A program made the translations under genes and the position numbers. From Paramacrobiotus metropolitanus (Eukaryota; Tardigrada; Eutardigrada; Parachela; Macrobiotidae): 44,875 bases of DNA. The notes beneath the pieces are model-generated. The model was not told the DNA's origin, ran no database searches, and saw only the letters and a program-made list of their open reading frames with translations. This document shows, piece after piece, positions 21,347-29,000 of the stretch. Location of the stretch: assembly GCF_019649055.1 (NCBI RefSeq), contig NW_026570556.1, forward strand, positions 1 through 44,875. The letters are read 5' to 3'. The number at the start of each line of letters is the position of its first letter. Position 1 is the first letter of the stretch.

Positions 21347-21796
21347 TATCAAAATTTTTTTGTCGCAACTCGGACTGGTGGTAAAATATGGTTTTGGAAA
21401 TCCTTGCACTTTAGAATAATGACTACTGTAGCCACCCCATGAAGTTGCTGTCAGGTAAGGACGCAGATAACCATGCCGGTATTGCGCTTGTCACATCGAG
21501 CAGCTGTGACTTTTTCCGTACTTTCGGGCAACGCAATATAATCTTATCTGCTAGATCGTAAGATTGAGATCGTGACGCGAAATGCCAAAATTGAGGTACC
21601 AAAGAAATATATCCCTGAAAACTTAATTAAGCAGCGCAGCACTTGTATATGGCTACCGTACCACTGGACATTTTATCAAAAGAGATGGTGACCAATAAAG
21701 ACACATTTAGATGCGGCCTGGACATGTTCGGACAGCGCGCATCTCTGTATGTATCTGATAATAGGGGGACCATGTATGTGTGCCTTAGGTGGTGGT
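21347..21796. other. Non-coding flank of the Helitron
   Basis: No gene. A small hairpin (GTCACA...TGTGAC, 21490-21510) and a CTAG at 21550-21553 are present but do not form a convincing Helitron 3' end. The last ~60 bases resemble a degraded unit of the following minisatellite. Confidence 0.4.
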
Positions 21797-22320
21797 GACC
21801 GACGGACACCATAGTTTGCTTGCGGCTTGAGTATATACGGCCTGCGCACATATGTGCGTTTGATAGTGAACCCGCGCATATGTGCAATGGGAGGCAGTGA
21901 CCGACGGACACCACAGTTTGCTTGCGGCTGGAGTATATACGGCCAGCGCACATATGTGGGTTTGATAGTGAACCCGCGCATATGTGCATTGGGAGGCGGT
22001 GACCGACGGACACCGTAGTTTGCTTGCGGCTGGAGTATATACGGCCAGCGCGCATATGTGCGTTTGATAGCGAACCCGAGAATATGTGCATTAGGTGGCG
22101 GTGACCGACGGACACCATAGTTTGCTTGCGGCTGGAGTATATACGGCCAGCGCGCATATGTGCGTTTGATAGCGAACCCGAGAATATGTGCATTAGGTGG
22201 CGGTGACCGACGGACACCATAGTTTGCTTGCGGCTTGAGTATATACGGCCAGCGCGCATATGTGCGTTTGATAGTGAACCCGCGCATATGTGCATTAGGT
22301 GGCGGTGACCGACGGACACC
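21797..22320. repeat. 102 bp minisatellite, about 5 units
   Basis: GACCGACGGACACC recurs at 21797, 21899, 22001, 22103, 22205 and 22307, a strict 102 bp period. Each unit holds two near-palindromes centred on CATATG (CGCACATATGTGCG and CGCGCATATGTGC types). Since 102 is a multiple of three, several minus-strand frames stay open through the array, including 268- and 222-codon ones with 34-residue repeats. I read these as a consequence of the period and not as a gene. Helitrons often carry minisatellites near the 3' side, which fits the position. Confidence 0.9.
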
Positions 22321-22369
22321 ACTTTTTTCATAAACGCTGAACATAGAGGACCTCCGCTACGCTTCGGTC

Positions 22370-22508
22370 GAAGATACTGTGGGATACGGTAGGATACTGT
22401 GGTTTTCCAAGGTGATACGCATTCAAAAACCACTATAATTCACGTATTGCAAATATAAATATTGTTAATGTGGTTATCTTTTTAGCTACCGCATCCCACA
22501 GTATCTTC
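22370..22508. repeat. Perfect 16 bp inverted repeat
   Basis: GAAGATACTGTGGGAT at 22370-22385 is exactly inverted at 22493-22508, 107 bp apart. The surrounding 22370-22750 is studded with GGATAC motifs (or GTATCC on the other strand), at least a dozen, without a fixed period. Confidence 0.7.
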
Positions 22509-22869
22509 ACAATATCCTTTGCGTATCCTCCATGTATCCTTTGTGTACCCCGTTAATTTGTTAGGTTTTCTTAGATCTCTTAGGTTCTCTTTAGATTTCT
22601 TAGGTTTTTAGCGAGTTTCGCTTGGGACACGTAAAGGATACTGCAGAGATAAGGTGGGATACGGCAACAAGGAAAAACATGGGAAAAACTGTAAGGATAC
22701 GTTAGGCATAAGTAGAGGATACGGTTAGATACAGCGGGATACTGGGGATACTAGCAAACACACATGCCTCGGAAAAATTTACCATGTACAAAGTCGTCCA
22801 TATCTACAGATCAAATTTTGCTCCAAGAAGTCAAATCTCAAAATAGATTGAATTGCACCTTCTAGAAAT

Positions 22870-23270
22870 AGAATGTCGCAATAAAACCGATTTTGAAATT
22901 TATTTTGAGACAAAACACATTTGGACCCGAAGAAAATGTGCCTTTAATTTTGCCCTGATCGGCAGCTGCCACCTCCAGGATCTATAAAGTGAAGACATCT
23001 GAAATGGACACCCAAGGGAACAGGGATTACGGTCGCGACGCACCTGGCCGACGAACATCCGCTTTTCTCTATGTGTTTTCTTTTTTTTTACCGAATTTAT
23101 TGCATTTTTAACCACGTACTGGGATTCGGAGATGCGGATTGTGTCCTGGTCAAAACGCTCAAGTGCGCAACAATTCACACACTGATTTGTGAGTCGGACA
23201 GATTCAGTGATAACGCCGCGCGCATTGGTAAGATAGGTAATACGTTGGTGAGTTCTAAAACCTAGCTTTT
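22870..23270 (-). repeat. Dispersed repeat encoding a CCALERF-type peptide (minus)
   Basis: On the minus strand the frame at 22900-23178 contains NCCALERFDQDTIRISESQY. This resembles RCCALKRFSRQCIQIL on the plus strand at about 24310-24380, so the two regions are inverted relatives. The block GTGAGTCGGACAGATTCA at about 23191 recurs at 25636. The family is not one I can name; a transposon-associated or captured gene fragment is likely. Confidence 0.5.
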
Positions 23271-24127
23271 TAGCTCGGTTTTATAATTCATGCCTGCATT
23301 CATGAGCACTTATCAACTCGTTAAAAATAAGACTAAGAAAGTCAGAGAAATCCTAAGAAAATATTAAATTACAAAAGAAATTTGAAAATCTATATAAATA
23401 AAAGGATAAGCCTTAACGAAATTCGGTGTGTGTCATCGATGCGTTAGCGCTGCTCTCAACCAAACTCCGACGTCGATAGGTCGTTTGATAGCCCTTAACG
23501 TACAGATTTGCCAGCAAAAGCCAGTTTTTAAAGAAAATCAAACATTTGAAAAAAAACTTCAGAAAACATTAACATAGAAAGCTAATGGGAAAAGTCAAGA
23601 ATCCACCACTGCCAAACCGACCACCACTGTTTCGATAGCCCTCACGCGTTGGCCAATTTTGCTAGGACTGCGGAAAACGTTGAAGTTTTTGAATCATGAC
23701 TATGTATTATTCCATAGTCTTGAATAAATTTATAAATTTTTCATGGATAGTTAGCTTCAAGAAAAAAGAAGAACTGAGAAAAAAGACCTATAAAGTCTTC
23801 GAGTATGAAGCCGCCGTGCAACTGCTCAAAACTTTTTTCAAGGAACTGTCGTTTGCGGTGGTTTAACCCGTTTATAGTAGCCACGCTTCCACGGGTGGTT
23901 GCCATTGGTACTGATTTGCTGTTGAAGTTAAAAATTTACAGACGCATTTAAAAAAAAACTTTTAATTTTTTTTCTGTGGACAATTATGTTCCAGAAGGGC
24001 GGAATTGCGTGTCTGGGGCTGATTTAAAGGGCAGCAAGCTGGCAGCTGCACATTTTAGCGACTGCTTGGCAGTCATCAGACGAGAATTGCAGTTAAAGTA
24101 TTTGGCCCGGTACATAGTACTAAATTC

Positions 24128-24697
24128 GTGAATTTTAAGTTCATTTTAAAATGTGAAAACAGTGCCAGAACTGTGCCTCCGTGTAAAAACCATATTCATG
24201 CATATGTGCGTTTACATGCAGAATTTGAAGAAGATCGGTTGCTAACGAGACTTTTGAAAGACCTGGATGCATTTAAACTTTTGGAATTTTCATACAGCCA
24301 TAACTCCCGAACCAGGTGTTGCGCGCTCAAACGGTTTTCACGCCAATGTATACAAATCCTCTGGCTGCAGTATGTCATAAAACAAAGCAAAAATGGGTTT
24401 GGGAGTGCTCGAAAGTGGAAGTTTTCGCACAGATACACGAATTTGGTGCTATGTACCGGGCCAAATCCCTTGAGCAAGGTAGCTGCATGCTTCACTACTG
24501 ACCAGCGACTATTGAGAACAAGAGAATGTTTGGGAAATTTAAAAACTTCCGTTAGTTTGTCACAGAAGGCGAGCTCCGCTCGCGATGCAGCAAATATGCA
24601 AGAAATTTTGCACAAGTCCTCGATTTTAGAAATAGCTATCAGCGGAGAAGGGAATACAGCGAAATGCTTCTGTCCTCATTTAATTAAAGTGGTTTAA
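24128..24697 (+). pseudogene. Open frame inside the Helitron, no recognised family
   Basis: 189 codons opening on GTG, with the only methionine far downstream, so it is not an intact independent gene. Its central part (CCALKRFSRQCIQILWLQYV) is related to the minus-strand frame at 22900-23178. A 139-codon antisense frame also runs through it (24196-24615). A captured or relic coding fragment carried by the Helitron is plausible; I assign no function. Confidence 0.35.
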
Positions 24698-25271
24698 GTT
24701 TGTTTTGTGGTCAAAGTAATAGTGAAAAAGGTGACTATTACTGTTTTAATTTATCACCTGTTAGTGTACTGATTGTTGAAGGGCAGGTGCAGTGGTGCAT
24801 TAGGGGTCAATCTGGGATGTAAAGTGCTTAAGTAAATTGTTATCGGATACGTTGAAAAAGCTCAGAATGGTAAGAAAAAGAGGGGAGAATAAGTTTTAAT
24901 ACTGTAAATTACAGGGTCCCTATGTAGCAGCTGCACGAAATTTAACTGATGGCGACTGATCTGGAAATAAACAGATCGGAAACAAAAAAAGTCACCCGTT
25001 TTTGGGAGAAAAATAACTTTAAAAATTTTGCATTTCAGGTTTTAGACCATTCTGCAGTCAATTAAACAGTCAGACAAATTTTCCAGTAGTTATTATCATC
25101 ACGTGACATCAACTGTGCAGTGTGCAGGGACATAATTGTGTATTTTGTGTATATAGAATGCTACGCTTCGTTCATGAAACCTGCAGTTATGAGTTTACAT
25201 ATATTTACATACCTGCAGTTATGAGATTTAATTTTGCGCTGAGTTGTGATTTATCCAATGCATTATTTACT

Positions 25272-25298
25272 CCGCGCAATTTGCGCGGGGTCTACTAG
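25272..25298 (+). terminator. Helitron 3' hairpin and CTAG end
   Basis: 17-base perfect palindrome CCGCGCAATTTGCGCGG, 6-nt spacer, then CTAG at 25295-25298. In Helitrons this subterminal hairpin is thought to act as the transposition terminator. Confidence 0.8.
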
Positions 25299-25529
25299 TA
25301 CCATTATAAAAACGAAAACATTACAAAAAAATATGACCAATCATAAATTAAAAGAAAACATAAGACTAAAAACAACATCAACATAAAATTGCAGAAGAAA
25401 TACATAGAAGACATAAGAAAACAACACTGGTTTCAAGTAGATATTTATGGGCCTTTCGAAATATACGGTTTCCGAAATGTATGGTTTCCGAAATGAATGG
25501 ACACCGTCTCGTGCAACAGCCGCAGTCGG

Positions 25530-25591
25530 GCATTTTTGCAGCTTAACAACGCAGTCACCAGTAGTACTGCGTTGTTAAGCTGCAGAAATGC
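25530..25591. repeat. 26 bp-arm inverted repeat
   Basis: 25530-25555 and 25566-25591 are inverted copies with one mismatch (the inner 19 bp, centred on AGCTTAACAACGCAG, are perfect) around a 10-nt loop. A further CTGTTAAGCTGC follows at about 25593. It could be a small hairpin MITE or a cruciform-forming site. Confidence 0.8.
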
Positions 25592-25611
25592 GCTGTTAAG
25601 CTGCTCACGTG

Positions 25612-25664
25612 CGGAACAACCTACGCACTGACTTGTGAGTCGGACAGATTCACTGATAACGTAA
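25612..25664 (+). repeat. Second copy of the GTGAGTCGGACAGATTCA block
   Basis: About 50 bp similar to 23160-23212, same orientation (CACTGA.TTGTGAGTCGGACAGATTCA.TGATAAC in sense). It lies directly between the two strong palindromes here. Confidence 0.6.
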
Positions 25665-25685
25665 GTCTTATGTTATTGGATTGTC

Positions 25686-25730
25686 GGTGGATAATAAATA
25701 AGATAACAGTTATCTTATTTATTATCCACC
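25686..25730. repeat. Perfect 45-nt palindrome
   Basis: Arms 25686-25707 and 25709-25730 (22 bp, starting GGTGGATAATAAATAAGATA) are exact inverse copies around one central base. An uninterrupted palindrome this long is unusual and prone to deletion, so it is recent or maintained. Confidence 0.9.
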
Positions 25731-26034
25731 AACATCCATCTTATTTTAAGCACAGCGACCAGACTATATCAAGAATGTTTCCGTTTGCGGCGGCTCCATG
25801 GACCCCATATGGCTATGCTCGCCCCGCCAGGGGTTTGCGAACTTTAGCCAGCAAAACATGCAGATGGGTTTGACTTTGCACTTTGCTTACAGTTTGTTAT
25901 GTTGATAGTCTGATATTACTGGGAAGAAGTTAGTTTCTTTTCGTAGTAAGTAAGAATATTCTTTTCACTGCAGTTTGGTCTTGAGAATCTGATAAGTAAT
26001 AATTTTTTCACGATTCTGCTGCAAGCGAGGGACG
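25731..26034. promoter_or_regulatory. Upstream region of Ig gene 1
   Basis: Holds the presumed promoter and 5' leader. TTCTTTTCACTGCAG near 25957-25971 looks like a 3' splice site, suggesting a 5' UTR intron. No clear TATA box is placed relative to a known start. Confidence 0.3.
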
Positions 26035-26176
26035 ATGTGTGCGTGCAGACCGAGGACAGCATTTAGCGTCTCCCTGCAAAAGCAACCAGCAGGCAGTGGT
26101 TGTTTCCTCCTTCTGCTGCTTCTGCCCTTGACTGCCGGATGTCCTACATTCGCACCAAAGCCGGCGCCAGTAAACC
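26035..26176 (+). CDS. Secreted two-Ig-domain protein 1, exon 1 (signal peptide)
   Basis: Exon 1 of a two-exon gene whose second exon is 26606-27441. It starts at ATG 26035 and encodes a leader with a basic N-terminus and a strong hydrophobic core (GCFLLLLLLPLTAG), then a short CPTFAPKPAPVN linker. It ends at 26176 directly before GTGAGT, leaving one base of a split codon (phase 1). The paralog at 41944 has the same exon length class, the same linker pattern (CP...PAP.N) and the same phase, which supports both the start and the splice site. Signal peptidase probably cleaves just before the CP linker. Confidence 0.8.
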
Positions 26177-26605
26177 GTGAGTGCTGCGTAGTGAGTTATC
26201 AAAACGAAGACGAATCATTCTCCTACAAAAAGGATTATTTCGGATTTCTACGAGCACAGAGTACTCTGTAGTTAGCGATTAAATTTTAATTGAGACCTGC
26301 TTTGAGTGTCCACCTAAGTGAAATAAATTTAGAGCTTCTGCTTCTGAATTTGATTCTTAACTACAATTTACAGCTTATACTACTCTATGGCACACGCTTC
26401 ATCCTTAGCGAAACCCTGTTGAGCAAATTTTAGAAATTATGAAATTTATTTGTTCAGCTCTACAAATTGAGGTTTCAGAAATCATGCGTCATCTCACGCT
26501 GTGCACGCAACGAGAGACAGCTACTATGAATGCCGATTTTTATATAGGAACGTGTTCCGAATGAAATAAGTACCAAATTGACAACTGACTCATTGATTAC
26601 CTTAG
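26177..26605 (+). other. Intron of Ig gene 1 (429 bp)
   Basis: GTGAGT at 26177 to TTACCTTAG at 26605. Both ends resemble the intron of Ig gene 2: CTGCGTA.T after the donor, and CGTGTTCCGAA.G.AATAA about 50-60 bp before the acceptor. This shows recent common descent. Reading through the donor gives NRECCVVSYQ, a short alternative tail that stops at 26271. Confidence 0.75.
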
Positions 26606-27441
26606 TGAAGGACATGTTGGCGGAGGCCCTGCTGCAGCAGCGCGACGACGACCGCGTCGTGCTGTCCCAAATGGCGCCGAGCAAATTCTTGGCGAGCAGC
26701 GTGGTGTATCGACCGCGTCTGGGCGAGGACGCGGTGTTCAACTGCAGCGTTCCCGCCGACGTTGACTGGCACGATGTGTCCTGGCTGCACGAGCACTGGA
26801 CCGTCTTCCGCGATGGACACACGCAACCGCTGCGGGAGAGGGACACCACGGGACAGACCTACAACTTCACCCGCGTCAACGACACCCTCATCCTCGTCGT
26901 CCGCAACGTCACCCTGCGCTCCGGCGGCCTCGTCTACTGCGTCATCCCGCCGTACGCGCCCACCGCCCGCCGGCCCGAACGCGAGTACCTGCAGCGCTTC
27001 CTGCTGCTGCCGCTGGTCACGCGCCGCAGCGAGGTCTTCGCCGCGACGAACGAAACTTCGGTGACCGTCAGCGAGGGCGCGGAGGTGACGCTGCAGTGCA
27101 GCATGTATCTGCCCCTCCCGGAAGGCATTCTCGGGAATTTCTGGAATCACCTGATGTGGGTCCATCAGGGGCGCATTATCCACGCTCCCTGGGAGAAGCC
27201 GTACGGGTTCCCGCCCTCCCTCCTGCAAGGACCGGGTGCCGTCGAACCGAACTACTACATCGGGCGCTTCAACAGCCCCGGACGGATGGCCCGCGCTTTC
27301 GTCCTCTTTCGGGCCGTCACGCTGGCGGATGCCGGAGACTACCAGTGCTGGTTCCGGCCGCACCACTACCTGCACGAATGGATCGCGCAAAATATTACGC
27401 TGCTGGTTGTCCCCAAGAATAACACGCAGTGTAATGATTAG
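26606..27441 (+). CDS. Secreted two-Ig-domain protein 1, exon 2
   Basis: Joined to exon 1 it gives 325 residues. After a KDMLAEALL helix-like stretch come two immunoglobulin-like domains. Domain 1 spans about 80-165, with core Cys94, Trp107 and Cys159 and LILVVRNVTLRSGGLVYC as the F-strand region. Domain 2 spans about 195-315, with Cys212, Trp232 and Cys295 in LADAGDYQC. Seven N-glycosylation sequons (NCS, NFT, NDT, NVT, NET, NIT, NNT) fit a secreted protein. It ends PKNNTQCND with no transmembrane segment or GPI signal, so it should be soluble. Ig pairs like this act in recognition or adhesion; the ligand is unknown. The exon is strikingly GC-rich against AT-rich flanks. Confidence 0.85.
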
Positions 27442-28740
27442 CGATATTGACCGGGGAGTGGGTTGCTTCGATGTCGATATTGAGTTAACAAACGGTACAA
27501 TGCAGCGTATTAAACAGCAATGTTCCGCTTTCTGAAGACACTGAACGTTTCTGTATCATTGCAGTTTCGTAGCCATAACGGCTAGGGCGGGGAGAAAATT
27601 TAGACCAACTCACCAGCATTAAGAAAAAATGATTGTTTTTCGTAGAATTTTTTGTATTCTTATGTTTACTGTTTTCTCGCGTCTGCAAGATCTCGCCATA
27701 GTCGTTCAACAGAGAAGACCTTCGCCATGCTTCTTAAAAATCACAAAGGTACGATTTCACAAATAAAAACCAAAGTGAGTTTGGATATTCAACAGTTCTT
27801 GTGGATGCCGGTAGGTGGGTAGGAAAACCGTGCCTGTTTACGGGTTTCGATACTCCACAGAGCACTCGATCTGTTAGTTATGCCTTAAGCATTCGCATTT
27901 GTTTGACGGTGACCTTTGAAGGTGATACGTATCCCGTACATATGCGCAGCCGCCGCAGCTTAAATAACAATCACAACACTGAGCTTCTCAGTGGAGTTGC
28001 TCCAACCGAACTGAAATCCGGTTTATATCAAATCAGGCCACAATAAATTTAAAAATTACACTACATTGAAATTACGAAATTAAATTTAAACAGCTACAAC
28101 AGTGACCGACGCGTAACAATTATTTAAAGTGGAAATTAACCGGGAATTCTTGACATTAAATTAATTTTAATTAATTAGTGGAAACTGATTTCCAGTAGTG
28201 CTTCAACTTGACGGAAAGGACCATCTGCAGATGATCGAAGCGCCAAAAACGCTGATGCTAGCTTTGTGCCTGTTTACGGCGGGATCATCTTGGCGCGGAC
28301 ACCTAGCAGCCCGGTCCATCGGGTCCGCATGATCCACAACTCTCCCAGCCAGTGAGGACGACCGATCATCCTGGACGTAATGCGGCGGTATTCCTCGGCC
28401 TTGTTCCGCTCATCTAGCGCTGCTGCTATGTGCGTACTTCGGCACGAGTGGAAGACGCTGCGAAGTACAGCCTTGCAGGCCATTAAGTAAACAAATACTT
28501 TGTACGAGTAATACTGCAAAGAAGTAATTTCCCGACTTAGACTGTAACTTGTAAGTAATTTCGTGCCCGAATTAATTGACTTATCTTCATCCAGCCGCGT
28601 AATGCGCTGAAGGGTCGGTGGTGGGCCGTCTGCGGCCAGCCTTTGCGGATAAGACGACCGCCCAGTTGGTCGGTTCACCACGCCTCTGGGGCTTTCGTCG
28701 TGGCGGCTGCAATTTGCACAAGCTAGACGTGCGTTTATTT
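27442..28740. other. Downstream region of Ig gene 1
   Basis: Contains the likely 3' UTR; AATAAA at 27762-27767 is a candidate polyadenylation signal about 320 bp after the stop. A plus-strand frame (27801-28046, opening on GTG) and a minus-strand frame (28274-28681) have no firm family assignment. Confidence 0.45.
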
Positions 28741-28744
28741 AGAT

Positions 28745-28816
28745 TTTAGACTGAGAAATCAGTCTAAATTAAAACGTAAGTACAGCCCACAGCAGGCATA
28801 CTTCTATGCCTGTTGT
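28745..28816. repeat. Two adjacent short hairpins
   Basis: TTTAGACTGA-GAAA-TCAGTCTAAA (28745-28768) is a perfect 10 bp stem with a GAAA loop. ACAGCAGGCATA-CTTC-TATGCCTGTTGT (28789-28816) is a 12 bp stem with one mismatch. They lie just outside the left inverted array. Confidence 0.6.
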
Positions 28817-28857
28817 AGGCTCCAGGCTGCATATAAAACAACCTGAATTGTCTAGTA

Positions 28858-29000
28858 TAATTAATCGAAGTGGCTATTTTACCCCAGTGTTTGTGGCAAA
28901 ATAGCTTTTGGCTATTTTGCCCCAGTATGTGGGGCAAAATAGCCTTTTGCTATTTTGCCCCACACTGAGTTTAAATAGCCTTCTGCTATTATGCCACAGT
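28858..29000 (+). repeat. Left inverted array of palindromic GGCTATTTTGCCCCA units
   Basis: A string of GGCTATTTTGCCCCA and its inverse. 28910-28944 is a perfect 15 bp-arm hairpin (loop GTATG) and 28930-28962 a second overlapping one (loop CTTTT). The order of asymmetric parts (TTAAT, TATTTTACCCCAGT, then CACTGAGTTTAAATAGCC) matches the right array at 41650-41850 read backwards, so the two arrays are inverted with respect to each other. Confidence 0.85.

Larger units (their letters stand above)
23389..25298 (+). mobile_element. Complete non-autonomous Helitron (1910 bp)
   Basis: The 5' end is TCTATATAAATAAAAG, a classic Helitron start, preceded by A (23388). The 3' end is a perfect hairpin CCGCGCAATTTGCGCGG (25272-25288) followed by GGTCTACTAG and then T (25299). 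So it is inserted between A and T with CTAG at the end, as Helitrons are, without target duplication. It contains no Rep or helicase and would be moved in trans. A 189-codon frame lies inside. The 4001-4040 remnant belongs to the same or a close family. Confidence 0.8.

Noticed and set aside
21490-21553. Hairpin GTCACA/TGTGAC plus CTAG as the 3' end of the autonomous Helitron
   Set aside because: The hairpin is weak, the distance to CTAG is about 40 bases, and the base after CTAG is A instead of T.
21797-22320. CRISPR array
   Set aside because: Units are contiguous 102 bp repeats without unique spacers, in a eukaryotic transposon context with no cas genes.
21627-22433. 268-codon minus-strand frame with 34-residue repeats as a repeat protein
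   Set aside because: The 102 bp period keeps several frames open at once, and a 222-codon frame overlaps in another register. Start and end lie in non-repeat sequence without motifs.
26602-27390. 262-codon antisense frame across exon 2 of Ig gene 1 (and a 277-codon one at 44020-44853)
   Set aside because: High GC in the sense exon removes stops on the opposite strand. The sense frames have Ig motifs, splice sites and a matching leader; the antisense frames have none.
27801-28046. Frame with VLVDAG resembling a retropepsin active site
   Set aside because: Only one short motif resembles it; the frame opens on GTG and no flanking Gag or polymerase sequence is present.
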